A DNA stretch of 64,000 bases, from the NCBI RefSeq assembly GCF_019175285.1, contig NC_056527.1:53164965-53228964 (forward strand), in the 5' to 3' direction. This document shows positions 47,540 to 63,529 of this stretch, piece by piece; positions within the stretch are counted from its first letter, which is position 1, and each line of letters begins with the position of its first letter. The notes below the pieces were generated by a model. The model ran no database searches, was not told where the DNA came from, and saw only the letters and a list, made by a program, of their open reading frames with translations. Position numbers and translations under genes: made by a program. The DNA is from Sceloporus undulatus (lineage: Eukaryota; Chordata; Lepidosauria; Squamata; Phrynosomatidae).

Positions 47540-47690
47540 CAATCTTGAAGTTGTCTATCAATTTATGGTGACCCCATACATTTCATAGAGATTTCTTAGG
47601 CAAGGATCCTCGGAGGTGGTCTTGCCACTTCCTTCCTCTGAAATAGAGTCCATAGTACCTAGTATTTCTTGGTGGGAGAGCATTCAAATA
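47540..47690 (-). mobile_element. SINE fragment, reverse orientation
   Basis: 'tttatggtgaccccatacat', 'cttgccacttccttcctctg'. Complement of the 3' half of the SINE family, diverged. Confidence 0.5.
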
Positions 47691-47699
47691 TTAATCAAG

Positions 47700-47815
47700 G
47701 CTAAGACTGCACCCACACTGGAGAAATAACCCAGTTTGGCACCGCTTTAACTGGCCTGGCTCAAAGCTATGGAATTCTGGGAGTTGGAGTTTGTTGTGGG
47801 GCCCAGAGCGCCCCA
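47700..47815. mobile_element. MITE left half, 'CTGCAGAAAT' family
   Basis: 'ccacactggagaaataaccc', 'gctatggaattctgggagtt', 'ggagtttgttgtggggccca'. Right half not found nearby. Confidence 0.6.
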
Positions 47816-48004
47816 CTTGGCCCAGAAAAAGGGTGCTCTTGCGCCTCATGCATCCACTGCACCCCAACACGAAGGAGGAAAAAGGAGTGGCTCCTTTCTC
47901 CTCTGGATCGTTGGTGCGGCTGTGTGGTTGCCACACCAATGATTCGCAGGCAGGAAGAAGTGTGAATAACCTATATGAATAGGCACGAATAGACAAGATA
48001 AAAT

Positions 48005-48385
48005 TCTGTATGCTTTGAATGTGTTTCAAATCCATTTGCATCATCGACAGTCCCATGGTCAAGAAAGTGCTGCCCCTTCCCCAGTGGAACAGCCACCACT
48101 GGGAAAAAAAGAGGGGGAAAGAGAGAGAAAGGATGGGAGAGAAAAGGGGATGCCAAGCCCCTTGAGTGCGGGAGAAGGAGTCTCTACCCTGCTGAAGGGT
48201 GCTGGTGGGTGTGGGACAAGGGGAAAGTGCCGGCACATGTGAGCAACCAAACCAGGATGTGGAGAGATGCCGTTTGCAGAGAGATGCGGTTCCATAGTGT
48301 GAATAAAAACCCGGAATGTATGAGTGAGGTTATTCACTTCATTCCATTTTTAAAAAAAAAACACGACATCTGAATGGCCCTAAGG
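48005..48385. repeat. Second copy of the 34800 repeat, longer
   Basis: Carries the same ordered words, with an additional GC-rich and purine-rich middle (48060-48235). Frames inside (for example on the minus strand) have no known domain. Confidence 0.5.
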
Positions 48386-48389
48386 CCAC

Positions 48390-48980
48390 ACTGAGCTACA
48401 GCAGATGAAATTGATGTTGGCCTACATGGGAACTCTCCAGCATTTTGGCGTTGGAAAAGATGGAGCAGTGATGGCTGAGATGGGAGACATTCCCCAAAGG
48501 GAAGGAAGGGTGTGGAAATACCTGGCAGACACTAGAGGAACCAAGAACGAAAGCCCGCACCATCGCTCTGAGCTGGGCAAAGTCAAAGTCATAACATGGT
48601 CCCTTAAAAACAAAAACCCAACAAAACAATGGCCAATGATGCCTCGCCTGCTGTTGAAGGTGGGACAATTGAGAACTGATAGGTATCTTCTCGTTCATTT
48701 GGGCTTTTTGATATCACAGGATTGCTATCGTCAGGGTAAAGTGGGGAGGAGAAAAGCCATGCATGACTCTTGAACTCACTGAAGCCAAGATATAAATATA
48801 ATAAATAAATAATAGAGAATGGACCATATTTGCATCAACAAATGTATTATGGCACAACTTTTGGGTGTAGAGTCTGCTTCATCAGAGACATTCAATAAAA
48901 TGGACTGTAGTCCATGAACACTTACACCATAAAAAAGTGTACATAAGATGTTTCAGAACAGTTTTAATATAGATAACTTC
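48390..48980. other. Stretch without a recognised gene
   Basis: Open frame 48405-48773 has some BovB-unrelated sequence and no known domain. Not called as a gene. Confidence 0.3.
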
Positions 48981-48984
48981 AGAA

Positions 48985-49690
48985 ATATTGTCACTAGTGG
49001 TTTTGTTGTTATTAACTGTCCACAAGACAACTTTGAATTGTGGCAACCCTATGGATGAGACATCTCCAAGATTCCTTGTCCTTGACTGCCCTACTAAGGT
49101 CCTGCAGACTCAGGCCCATGGCCTCCCTGATCAAGTCCAACCATCTGGCATGTGGTCTTCCTCTCTTTTTACTTCCCTCTACTTTTCCCAGCATCACTAT
49201 CATTTCTAACTATTTATGCCTTCTCATGCAGTGGCCAAAGTACAACAGTCACACTTTAATCATACTAGTTTCCAGGGATAGTTCAGACACTTTAATCATA
49301 CTAGTTTCCAGGGATAGTTCAGACTTGATCTGTTCTAGAACCCATTTGCTTATCTTCTAGGCCAGCCACGGTATCCTCAGTACTCTTCTCCAGCACCACA
49401 TCTCAGATTAGTTGATTTTTTTTCTATCAGCTTTCTTCACTATCCAGCTCTCACATCTGTACATAGTGATGCAGACTACAATGGTTTCGACAAACCTCAC
49501 ATTAATGTTCAGAGTTATATCTTTGCACTTTAGGAATTGGTCTAGTTCTTTCATAACTGCCATTCCCAATGCTAGTCTTCTTCTGATTTCTTGACTACTG
49601 TCTCCATTCTGGTCAATATTTGATCCAAGATTTAGATCATTTTTTTTAAATTAACATTTTAAAATATCCATCTCCAGTTTGATAGTTCAT
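48985..49690 (-). mobile_element. BovB-like LINE, reverse, longest copy here
   Basis: 'ttgttgttattaactgtcca' (terminal tail), 'catctggcatgtggtcttcc', 'ttctccagcaccacatctca', 'ctatccagctctcacatctg', 'ccattctggtcaatatttga'. The minus strand encodes 'RGRPHARWLDLIREAMGLSL' near 49150. Contains a 36-bp tandem duplication (49251-49322). Confidence 0.75.
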
Positions 49691-49694
49691 TAGG

Positions 49695-50430
49695 AATTCC
49701 CTCCCCACCTTCAACAGTCACCAAATTATTTTTTTCATAAACTGACTCATAACCAAAAGCAGCTTCAATGTTCAGCTTCCTTACCCATTCCCTATTTGCA
49801 TCTCTAATATATATGATAATAATGAATGAAAAATTGGCAAGTTCAACAGGAGCGCAACACTTTCCTTGCAGTATGTCTGCTTACTTTAATTTTAGGGATA
49901 TCATACAGATTTCATAGGTATCTAGCAAAGACGGGCATTTCTCATTTAGAAGTCATTTTCTAATTTCTATATGCTCATATTTGTTAGCAGATGGAAAACC
50001 AGTTGATGTTTCCAAACTGATATAATTTTTCTTTTTGCACAGGACTAACATTCCCTGTTCGTCCATCAGTGAAATGGCAGAACTAAAAATAATTTGAGAC
50101 AACATCTTTGGAGCTGAAGTAAATAATAATTGGGCAGAAACAATTTTACACTACATTGAAAATACATGGTTTAATAAGAATCTTAAGAGGGAGATACACC
50201 ACCATCTTGTGGCAGATCAGATTATTACCTCCATTTCTTTACGACATGCTGCCAAGAGTTCATCATTTACAGGGTTGGACCACTTTTGCATCAACAAATA
50301 TTCATCCTGCCCCATGTGTCTGAATTTGCACTTTGCCTACTCATAAATTAGGCAGGTCCCTAATTTATATAGTTTGCAACTTTTATTTAGGAAAACAAGA
50401 GAAACAAATGTGACAAGAGGAGATGCTATG
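49695..50430. other. Stretch without a recognised gene
   Basis: No gene or clear repeat recognised. Confidence 0.3.
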
Positions 50431-50434
50431 GTTG

Positions 50435-50657
50435 CATGATTTCAAGTCATTTCTACTTATGGTGACCCTTAGATGAATCTGTCATGGGGTGTTCTTAGCA
50501 GGATTTGTTCAGAGGTTTTTTGCCCTTGCCTCCCTCTGAGGCTGAGAGAGTGTGACTTGCCCAGGATCACACAGTGCTTCCATACCTGAGTGGAGAGTCT
50601 AACCCTGGTCTCAGAGTCCTAGCCTAATGCTCAAACCACTACTCTACACTGGTTCTG
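50435..50657 (-). mobile_element. tRNA-derived SINE, reverse, near full length
   Basis: 'tgatttcaagtcatttctac', 'tgtgacttgcccaggatcac', then 'aaaccactactctacactgg' (head complement). Confidence 0.75.
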
Positions 50658-50664
50658 AAGGAAG

Positions 50665-51440
50665 AGGTTAACAACAACAACATTTATTTATAGTGCCCTT
50701 TCCACCAAAACATATACAATAAAAACCACACTATAAAATACTAAAATAATATTCTAATATGCTAAAAACAAAAGAAACAAAATCTTCTTCAGTTACTGCC
50801 CATCTTGGCCACCTTAGATATGCCCAGCATCTTAATCCAGTGATTCAAAGAGAAAGGTCTTCAACCCTTTACAAAAGCAGATCAGATCCTCCAATAGCCG
50901 GAGGTGCAAAGGAAGCTGTTCCACAAACACAGAGCTAAATCCTGAAAGGCTCCTAGCCCTGACAGAGCCATACTTGTTGGTGGAACCACCTATCATCCTT
51001 TGTCTGCAGATCTTAAATTTCTAGATAGTACGTACCATGCTGGCTGACCTGCTTATACAGGGAAAGGTTAAAGTGCAGGGTCTTAAATGTTAAGACCAAA
51101 GGCTTACAATGAGCCTTGGCCTGAACTGGAAGCCAGTGGAAGGATCTATGAGAGGAAGAGACAAGTAAGTATTTGGGGAGATTTAAAACAACCTGGATAG
51201 CACTGTTCTGGATTAAAACCAGGGGAGTAAGAGAGCAGGAAGGCAAACCTGCCAGTAGGCTATTACAATAGTCCAGGTGTGAAACAACCAAGGCCTAAAC
51301 AAGATACAGGGGACAAACACAATATCATTAAGGTGAAGAGGCAAGTGTTTAAAAACTAGTTGAAGGATTAATTCAGACATCAGTTCCACCTTGTACCAAG
51401 AACCACACAAAAGCAGATCCTTACTGAGATTTCAAGAAGG
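50665..51440 (-). mobile_element. L2-type LINE, C-terminal reverse-transcriptase end
   Basis: Minus strand encodes 'SHLDYCNSLLAGLPSCSLTP', 'LIQNSAIQVVLNLPKYL' and 'SFHWLPVQAKAHCKPLVLTF', the well-known L2 C-terminal motif. The tail lies at 50665-50770. 5'-truncated and frame-broken. Confidence 0.8.
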
Positions 51441-51479
51441 GTAGCCATCTGAAACAAAATCAAAAGACAGCCCAGTGGC

Positions 51480-51850
51480 ACTGTAAAGAATAAGGGGTGA
51501 AACAGACTGCCCCGAAGGAGTGGCTTGCCGCTGCCTTTTTGAGCACTGAATTGGAGCCGCAGCAACAGCACACCATGGCTCCGATCCAGCTATTTGCCGG
51601 CTGAAAAAGAAGCAGCAGAAAGCCACTCCTTTTAGAGCTGACAAAAGCCAGATTTCCCACCGCAATAGTGGTTTTTCCACATTTCTGCAGTGCAGTGCAT
51701 ATAAATGTCACACCACAGAAACACTGTGATGCCACCCGCTGTGTGGTCAGTGAGGCAGCATGAAGCTAGCATGGGGGCAGTGTTGGGACATGTGGCGTGC
51801 CCCCATTCCACCCCAAAGCTGTCTTTTTTTTCCTGTTTGCTTTGCCCCTT
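51480..51850. repeat. GC-rich repeat-like block
   Basis: Many overlapping open frames without similarity. Contains 'tctgcagtgcagtgcatata' and 'gtgtggtcagtgaggcagc'. Style of 1448-1850. Not called as coding. Confidence 0.3.
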
Positions 51851-52068
51851 AGGGTCCAAAACACACTGCAGAAATAATCTAGTTTGAGATTCCTTTAACT
51901 ACTCTGTCTCAGTGCTAGGAAATCTTGGGAATTCTAGTTTATGGTGGCACTAGAACTCTCTGACACAGGCTAAATGTCTCACAAAACTACCATTCCTAGA
52001 ATTTCTTAGCACCAAGCCAGGTTATTTAAAGCTATCTCAAACTGGTTTATTTCTGCAGTGCATTTAGG
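51850..52068. mobile_element. Palindromic MITE, 'CTGCAGAAAT' family
   Basis: Left 'acactgcagaaataatctag', right 'ctggtttatttctgcagtgc'; inside 'ctctctgacacaggctaaat' and 'ctcacaaaactacc'. Near full length. Confidence 0.7.
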
Positions 52069-52074
52069 ACTTAA

Positions 52075-52760
52075 CCTCATTAGAGAACAAGCTTTCATGA
52101 GCTATATTCCATTTCATTAGATGTACAAACTGTGATGCAGAATTTTAAATATGTAGATATTATGCACGACTGAATGTCTGACTATAATAAGTGAAGTCAC
52201 AAGGAAATGCAATTCCATCCATGAGAAATTGTCAGTATTTTTCTTCTGACTGGAGAAATTTGATGAATTTCTTCCCCCCCCCCCCCATAGATTTCCTGCC
52301 CCTAAAAGAGATGGAAATTTCTAGAAACCTTTCACTCACTACTGGTTGTTGCTGTTTTAATAATGTAGCCTTTTGTTTGTAGAGAGAATTTTGTTTTTAC
52401 ATTGTGGGCCATCCTGTTTAGTTTATAATGAGTAAATAAGACAAGTTCCCAGGAAATGTGTCTTGGCAGCTGTCTTATGAGGCCACTAACAAAATTTCAA
52501 TTTTGTTGTTGTTATTGACATTATATTTCTGGAGTTGAGCCAGATAGCTGTTTTAGATCCTGGCTCTGCTTGTCTAGCAGGTTACTTTGATAAAGATGAA
52601 CAATTTCTGACACATGCATGCTATGGAAAAACATGCTGTGTTTCAGAGTCTTAAACTGCAGTGATTTAAGAAGCAAGTGTATACGTTTCAGTTACTCAGG
52701 AAAAACAAAGGTACTGAAGAGTACTGAAGAACCTAAAAAAGCTTACCTTTGTTGTGACAT
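52075..52760. other. Stretch without a recognised gene
   Basis: No gene recognised; a poly-C run lies near 52275. Confidence 0.3.
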
Positions 52761-52764
52761 TTTA

Positions 52765-53195
52765 TCATGTACGGATACAGGAGCTGGCAGTCAAGAAAGC
52801 AGATAGGAAGAAAATCCATTCATTTGAGATGTGGTGCTGGAGAAGAGTGCTCAGGATCCCATGGATGGCCCAAAAGACAAACAAATAGGCCCTAGAGCAG
52901 ATCAAGACTGGACCCTCTCTGGAGGCCAAGATGACTAGACTAAGGCTGTCATACTTTGGACACATCATGAGAAGGGAGGACTCACTGGAAAAATAATAAT
53001 GCAGGAGAAATGGAAGAACATAGAAAGAGAGGAAGGCCACATGCTAGATCGATGGACTCTATTAAGGAGGTCATTGGTATTAGTTTGCAGGAACAAAGCA
53101 GAACAATGGAGGACAGGGAGCCTTGGAGAGGTCTCATCCACAGGGTTGCCATGGTTCAAGATCAACTCGAGGGCGGTTAACGACACAAAATAAAG
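52765..53195 (+). mobile_element. BovB-like LINE end
   Basis: 'ctggcagtcaagaaagcaga', 'atttgagatgtggtgctgga', 'ctttggacacatcatgagaa', 'gaggacagggagccttggag', and the 3' tail 'cgagggcggttaacgacaca'. Reading frames broken. Confidence 0.75.
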
Positions 53196-53509
53196 GTGGA
53201 CTCCTGGATCTACATACAGCCTTCCCCCCACCCCCCGCTATTCTATGCTAGGCTCTAGTCCAGGATCACCATAGAGAATCCTTTTCTACAAAACATTGTA
53301 GACAAAATGTCTGAAAGAGAATATGTAGGCCTACGTATGTCTCTAACATTATCCCTTTCTTCTCTCATATGATCTTTGCCTGATGAAGCCAGTGAAATTT
53401 CAAAAGCTTGTATAACATATTTTGCGCTGTTTTAATTTGCTAAGTGAAGGTACTATTGTTTTGTGGGTGTTCTATTTTGTTATATTTTGCTCCATGGCCA
53501 ACACAACTA

Positions 53510-53763
53510 CAGTGGTACCTCGGGATACGAAATACCCAGGTTACGAAATTTTCGGGATACGAAAAAATCCCATTGGAAAACATTGTTCCAGGTTACGAAT
53601 GTTTTTTCAGGTTACGAAAAAACTTTTGGTGCTTTTCGGCGCTATTTTACACGGAATCGCGGCTTTTCCCCATTAGCGCCTATGGCATTTCGGCTTACAA
53701 AGGCTTTTTGGGTTACGAAAGCGGCCGCGGAACGAATTATTTTCGTAACCCGAGGCACCACTG
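53510..53763. mobile_element. Mariner-like MITE, 'CAGTGGTACCTCGGG' family
   Basis: 254 bp, TA-flanked (53508-53509, 53764-53765). Nearly the same length and sequence as the copy at 54530. Confidence 0.9.
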
Positions 53764-54063
53764 TAACCCCTAAATATGTTTACAAGAGATTTTGTGAGAC
53801 TAGAAAGCTTGCAGTTTCAGTAGTTTAAACTGATAGACACAAAGCCTTCAACAAGATCCATCATGATATTCTTGCAAACAAACTAGTAACATCTGGGTTA
53901 GACAAGGCTGCTGTTAGGTGGCTCTGGAACTGGTTGACTGGCTAAACCCAAAGGGTGCTCAGCAATGGCTCCTCTTCATCTTGAAGAGAAGTGACTAGTG
54001 GAGTCCCAAAGGGATCTCTCCTGGATCCAGTGCTGTTCAACATCTTTAGCAATGATTTGGTTG

Positions 54064-54326
54064 CAGTGACATACCAGGGGTTGGTGCTACCCAGTATGGA
54101 GCAGACTGCCTTGGCCCCAGAAGTCCATTTGGGCTCTGGTGTGGCTGATGTCATGCTGAAGCCCAAACGGAAGGGGCTGACGAGATGGACAAGCAAGTAA
54201 GAGACACAACACACATTCTCACTGGCCCAGCAGACTTGCTGGGTGTACCACCCCACTGGGTGACACCGCCTCTGAGGTGTCACCTAGTGCACTCCACATC
54301 TCCTGCATTCCCTAGTGGTGCCACTG
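54064..54326. mobile_element. hAT non-autonomous element (CAGTGG family) inside CR1
   Basis: Ends 'cagtgacataccaggggttg' and 'cctagtggtgccactg'. 8-bp duplication TTTGGTTG / TTTGGATG (54056-54063, 54327-54334). The right copy matches the expected CR1 sequence. Interior shares 'gtgacaccgcctctgaggtg' with other copies. Confidence 0.8.
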
Positions 54327-54529
54327 TTTGGATGATGGAACAGAAGGCATGCTTATGAAATTTTCAGCTGACACCAAATTAGGAGGGATAGCTAACACCC
54401 CAGAAGACAGGATCAAAATTCAAAATGACCTTAATAGATTAGAAAGCTTAGCCAAAATTTTAAAAAGGCATTTCAACAGGAAGAAATATAAGGTACTGCC
54501 CTTAGGCAGAAAAAAATGGAATACATATA

Positions 54530-54783
54530 CAGTGGTACCTCGGGATACGAAATACCCAGGTTACGAAATTTCCGGGATACGAAAAAATCCCATAGGAAAT
54601 AATTGTTCCGGGTTACGAATGTTTTTTCGGGTTACGAAAAAATTTTTGGTGCTTTTCGGCGCTATTTCACACGGAATCGCGGCTTTCTCCCATTAGCACC
54701 TATGGGTTTTCGGCTTGCGAAGGCTTTTCGGGTTACGAAAGCGGCCACGGAACGAATTAATTTCGTAACCCGAGGGAGCACTG
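54530..54783. mobile_element. Mariner-like MITE inside CR1
   Basis: 254 bp, TA-flanked (54528-54529, 54784-54785). Ends 'cagtggtacctcgggatacg' and 'cgtaacccgagggagcactg'. Confidence 0.9.
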
Positions 54784-54949
54784 TATAGGATGGGGGGATA
54801 TCTGGCTTGACAACAGCACATGCAAAAGGGAACTAAGAGTCCTAATAGACCACAAGTTGAACATGAGTCAAGAGTGTGATGTAGCAACTAAAAAAGCACA
54901 TGCAATTCTAGGCTGCATCAATAGAAATATGTCTGGATTTTTACTTCCT

Positions 54950-55925
54950 TATTCTTCTTTTCTTTTTTCTTTTATCGTTATATGCTTATTTACTGTTATA
55001 TTGTTTGTGGCATTTTCTCTGTGTAATAAAATTTAAGAAGAAAAAATATATTCTATAACAGAAAAAAAAGGGAGCTGTGGAGTCAGAAGCAATTTTGGGT
55101 GGAGCTGGAATCAGTAAGACTTTCAGAAGGTTTATCCTTCTCATTGTATCTTACATTTCTCTTCCAAGATTTTCCCCTTTTGAAATTTGAAATTTTAATT
55201 TAAAAAAAACCTGGGGCCTTCCTTTCTCGTCCCACTGACCCTTACCCCACTTATACCATCTCTTCAGCATTTTAAAGATACAGACAAATGGCACAGCCTG
55301 TTTCTGCCAAAATACAGATGTTTAAGGAATAGTGGTGTCACCTCCCCCTTCAGGGTGTCACCTGGTGCGCCCCACACCCCCAGCATGACACCACTGCTTC
55401 CCAATTAACATTATGTTCCTATTAATACCAACAGATACAACATTGTGCTCATTTCATTAAAAAAAATGGAATCTAGATTTGTCTGGTATGTTTTAGTCTA
55501 GTTAAGTATCACATTCTTTGTTCAAACAAGAGTTCCATTTTTATCAGATCTATCAGGCAGCCTATTTTTCAGGTGCAAAGTGTACAGTGGGGAAAGATCC
55601 AAACTAAACTGTTCAAGTACAGCTCAACAGTGCTTTTATTAGCCTTTTAGGCATAAGAGGAAGCATGCTTGTGCATTTTAATTTCAAATTAAAAACAGAA
55701 GAAAGGAAATGTAAAGACACGTTAGCCATAATTGGCTACAGCTTAGTTGATAACTGGTTGTTGTTGTGTCCATTGTTCAAATCAATATACCAAGCTGGCT
55801 CTCAGTGTTCCAACTATTTTTAGTCTATAATTAAAATATGTATAAAACTGTCATCATTCGTTTTTAAAAGTACAACAAATGTTTTTCCAGGTAAATTAGC
55901 AAGAAAAAAATCAGATAACTCATAT
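54950..55925. other. Intergenic stretch downstream of RPL14
   Basis: Contains a short CAGTGG-family palindrome at 55331-55399 ('agtggtgtcacctccccctt' to 'catgacaccactg') and A/T-rich LINE-like tail sequence near 54960-55060. No gene. Confidence 0.35.
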
Positions 55926-55951
55926 GATTGTACTAGATGTATAAACTGAAG

Positions 55952-55957
55952 TTTATT
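55952..55957 (-). terminator. RPL14: RPL14 polyadenylation signal
   Basis: AATAAA on the minus strand 10 bases past the TAA stop (55970-55968). The 3' UTR would be very short, as is usual for ribosomal protein mRNAs. Confidence 0.8.
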
Positions 55958-55967
55958 TTATGACAGT

Positions 55968-60910
<4,943 letters not shown>

Positions 60911-61040
60911 GATGGACGCCACGCGCGAGCCGACCAGAAAGAAGGAAGGAAGAAAGAAAGAACCGCTTCCGGTGGCCTCGCTATACCCCTTCCTCTCAAG
61001 CAACTGCGCATGCGCAGAGAGGAAAAGCCGGAAGTGAGGG
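60911..61040 (-). promoter_or_regulatory. RPL14: RPL14 promoter and 5'TOP start
   Basis: On the minus strand a pure pyrimidine tract (60962-60936) begins near a C at 60960, a plausible 5'TOP transcription start giving a 5' UTR of about 50 nt. Upstream are ETS motifs CCGGAAG (minus, about 60965-60971) and CCGGAAGTG (plus, 61028-61036), and an NRF1 palindrome TGCGCATGCGCA (61005-61016). No TATA box at the usual place. ETS and NRF1 sites in a GC-rich, TATA-poor promoter are typical of housekeeping genes; the TSS is inferred. Confidence 0.75.
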
Positions 61041-61119
61041 AAGAAGGGAGAGGGAGAGGGACGGCCTTAGTACCAAAGCGCTCCCCCCAATCTGTTCCCT
61101 TTCAGCGATTTTGGTTTTT

Positions 61120-61200
61120 TTTGGACTTCAACTCCCAGAAGCGCAGGCATATTGGCCAAAGTGGCTGAGGCTTCTGGGAGCTGAAGTCCCAAATTTCTTA
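61120..61200. repeat. Small foldback near the RPL14 promoter
   Basis: 'ggacttcaactcccagaagc' pairs with 'gcttctgggagctgaagtcc' around 'gcatattggcca'. About 80 bp. Probably a tiny MITE relative. Confidence 0.6.
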
Positions 61201-61204
61201 GTAG

Positions 61205-62630
61205 ATGGCTATGGCGAGGCGCATGCGCGGCAGCAAGGAGCGCCAAGCGCGAGCCCAACACGCATGCGTCCTTGCCGTTGCGGAAGGGTGGGCGCTACAC
61301 TCTTATAGTCCAGCTATTCCACACAACGGCTCTGGCTGCCTTCTTCTGTTGCATTCTGGGATTTGCAGTTTAAAGGAAGGTCCCAGCGGCCATAGAATGG
61401 AGAAAAGCAGCGAGCTGCGGCTCAGAGACTAGTGGGTGGGGCCAAGGGCGGTGACATGCAAATTTTGAGCCAATGAGATGGGAGGAGAGTCCTGAAGTCT
61501 TTCCTGGGCCCCAGGGCAGAAAGGGTTTGGGTCGGGATCCGACCCAAACCCTCTCTGGGGGAAGAGGGCTGCCAGGGCCGGAGGGGGAGTGGAGGTCGAG
61601 GCAGACAGAGGGAGGGCTGGGGTCAGGCCAAGGTCTCACTGTGACCTGGAAGGCCGTCCCAAAGAGAGGGGTCTCTGGGCGGACAGGGAATTAAGCATCC
61701 GTTCTTAGGCGGTATTTTCCCTTGTAAATTCAGGGTTTAAGCTGAGCCCTATTTTTGTCTTGTTTTTGTGGAAATGTAAGTTAATTTTCGTGGAATTTGT
61801 CCTTGGATTCTTTCTCAGCCTTTTTGCATCTTGTTGCGAGAAGAAAGAAGCAGAGCAATGGCCCCCCAGCAGCCTCCTTTCCTTCTCTCTCTTTGAGGGA
61901 GCCTTGGGGGATGATGGGCTTTGCAGCAGCTCTACTCAGAGCAAAAGAGAAAGGGGAGGATGCCTCTGTGGATGATGGGTGCAACAGTCGCTCTGCCATG
62001 CGCAGGAGGCCCTTAGGAAGACCTAGGGCTCATTTCTACTTTCATTTAGCCTTCCCCCCTTCCATCTTTCCCACCATGAAAGCAGATATTTGCATCCTCC
62101 CCTTGTAATCGCTGGAATAGGGAAACAGGGAAGCAATGCCACTTGTGCGTCACCTGGGAAGCCCAGCTCAGGAACACTCTACACAGACACACACACACAT
62201 TGATAGAAGATTCACCTCATTGGTTTTGCAACTATTTGCAGTTACTCAGGCTGCCCAAGTCAGGGCACTGTTTACATTACAGATGATGCACAGATGATTG
62301 ACATGCATTTTGAAGTGCTGCAAACTAGTAGGGAGGACAATCGTGCCAAAAATGAAGCGACTACACTTATTATTGCTATTATTATTATTATTCTTAATTA
62401 ACCCAATAAGGACTTTTCCTTTAATCAGTTGCTGATTAATAATGCTACTCTTCCCCCTTTCTTTTCTGGCCTGTTTCTCTTTTAAAAGGTGATTATACCC
62501 CTCTATTAGTACTTTCGCATCATAAAACCCATCCCTGTTTTATCGCATTTGCTCTCCTCTGGTTCAGGTTCATATATGCGTCTGTCTCTAGAGATAGAAG
62601 AGGTGAAGAACTGAATTTGGTTTTCGGGAG
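61205..62630. other. GC-rich flank of RPL14 without an assigned gene
   Basis: 61210-61300 has another NRF1-like site (GCGCATGCGCGG at 61218-61229) and several CpGs, so the CpG-rich zone extends to about 61700. Open frames 61473-61694 (plus) and others have no known domain. A divergent first exon is possible but not shown. Confidence 0.35.
61441..61480 (+). promoter_or_regulatory. Octamer plus CCAAT module
   Basis: ATGCAAAT at 61456-61463 and CCAAT at 61470-61474, six bases apart, after a GC-box-like 'gggtggggcc..gggcggtg'. The same arrangement is at 63902. Role inferred only. Confidence 0.4.
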
Positions 62631-62635
62631 CTTTG

Positions 62636-63030
62636 GTCCGAAACACAGGGCAGAAATCATCCAGTCTGAGACCGCTTTAACAGCCCTGGCTCAATCCCGG
62701 GGCATTCTGGGAACTGTAGTTTGGTGAAACATTGGTCTTTCTCTGTCAGAGAGCTCTGGGGCCACAGCAAACTATAGGCCTGTTACAGACTGCCAAAATA
62801 AAGCTGCTTCGGGTCTCTTTGGAGATAAGCTGTTTAAATGATGCATGCATCCTAAGAGTCTGGAAGTCACGCCAAAGCCACACTCCATTCCTAAGCACTG
62901 GAGTGCAGCTTTGGCGCAGCTTCCGAAGCAGCTTTATTTTGGCTGTCTGTAACAGGCCATAGTTTCCCAAGCCTCCCTAGCACTGAGCCAGGGCTCTGAA
63001 AGGGGTTTCAAACTGGATTATTTCTGCAAT
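62636..63030. mobile_element. 'CTGCAGAAAT' family MITE carrying a nested foldback MITE
   Basis: Outer: 'aacacagggcagaaatcatc' at the left, 'aaactggattatttctgcaa' at the right, 'gggaactgtagtttggtg' inside. Split at 62774 by the element at 62777-62958. Confidence 0.75.
62777..62958. mobile_element. Foldback MITE, 'CCAAAATAAAGC' family, nested
   Basis: Termini 'ggcctgttacagactgcc' and 'ggctgtctgtaacaggcc'. ATA on both sides (62774-62776, 62959-62961). 182 bp; shorter than other copies because part of the right arm is absent. Confidence 0.85.
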
Positions 63031-63200
63031 ATTATTATTATTATTGTTGTTGTTGTTGTTGTTGTTGTTGTTAGATCTACTTGTATCCCACTCTCTTCCC
63101 AGAACTGAGCCTCAGAGTGGCTTCACAACATTAAAAAACATTACAATTAAGAAACATAGGGGGAAAGGACATTAAAAAGGAATTAAATTATTAAAATAAT
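63031..63200 (-). mobile_element. ATT/GTT microsatellite and L2-like tail, reverse
   Basis: (ATT)n then (GTT)n at 63031-63073, followed by 'ttcccagaactgagcctcag', the L2-like tail complement. Confidence 0.6.
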
Positions 63201-63361
63201 ATTGAACCTATATTGATAAATACAAAAAGGCAAAAGGCACAAAACTATTTTCTGAGAAGACAACAGGTGACAGCAGAACAGAGAGAGAGAGAGAGATAGT
63301 GGGAATCTCACTTATTCAGGGACCAGAAACACGGTCTTACAAAGGTATTTGCAGATAGCCC

Positions 63362-63455
63362 TCAGAGAATAGGACCCAGAACAACGGAGGCAAACTACAG
63401 GAAAACGGGCTCCACCTAAACATTAGGAGGAACCTCCTGACAGTAAGAGCTCATA
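63362..63455 (+). mobile_element. CR1 LINE fragment
   Basis: 'agagaataggacccagaaca', 'aacattaggaggaacctcct'. Internal piece of the CR1 3' region. Confidence 0.75.
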
Positions 63456-63529
63456 TATATTATATTCAACAGAGAGGAGCATCAGGGCAGGGGAGAACCG
63501 AATAGGGTTTTGGGGAGCTGTGATCCAAA

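Larger units (their letters stand above)
53828..54945 (+). mobile_element. CR1 LINE, reverse-transcriptase fragment with two nested DNA elements
   Basis: Encodes broken CR1 pieces: 'SGVPKGSLLDPVLFNIFSND' near 54000-54060, 'DTKLGGIANTPEDR' near 54375, and 'ctaaaaaagcacatgcaatt' near the end. Interrupted by a hAT element (54064-54326) and a mariner MITE (54530-54783). The 3' end is missing. Confidence 0.85.

Noticed and set aside
47691-48236. 181-codon minus frame
   Set aside because: Spans a MITE half and an interspersed repeat; no domain.
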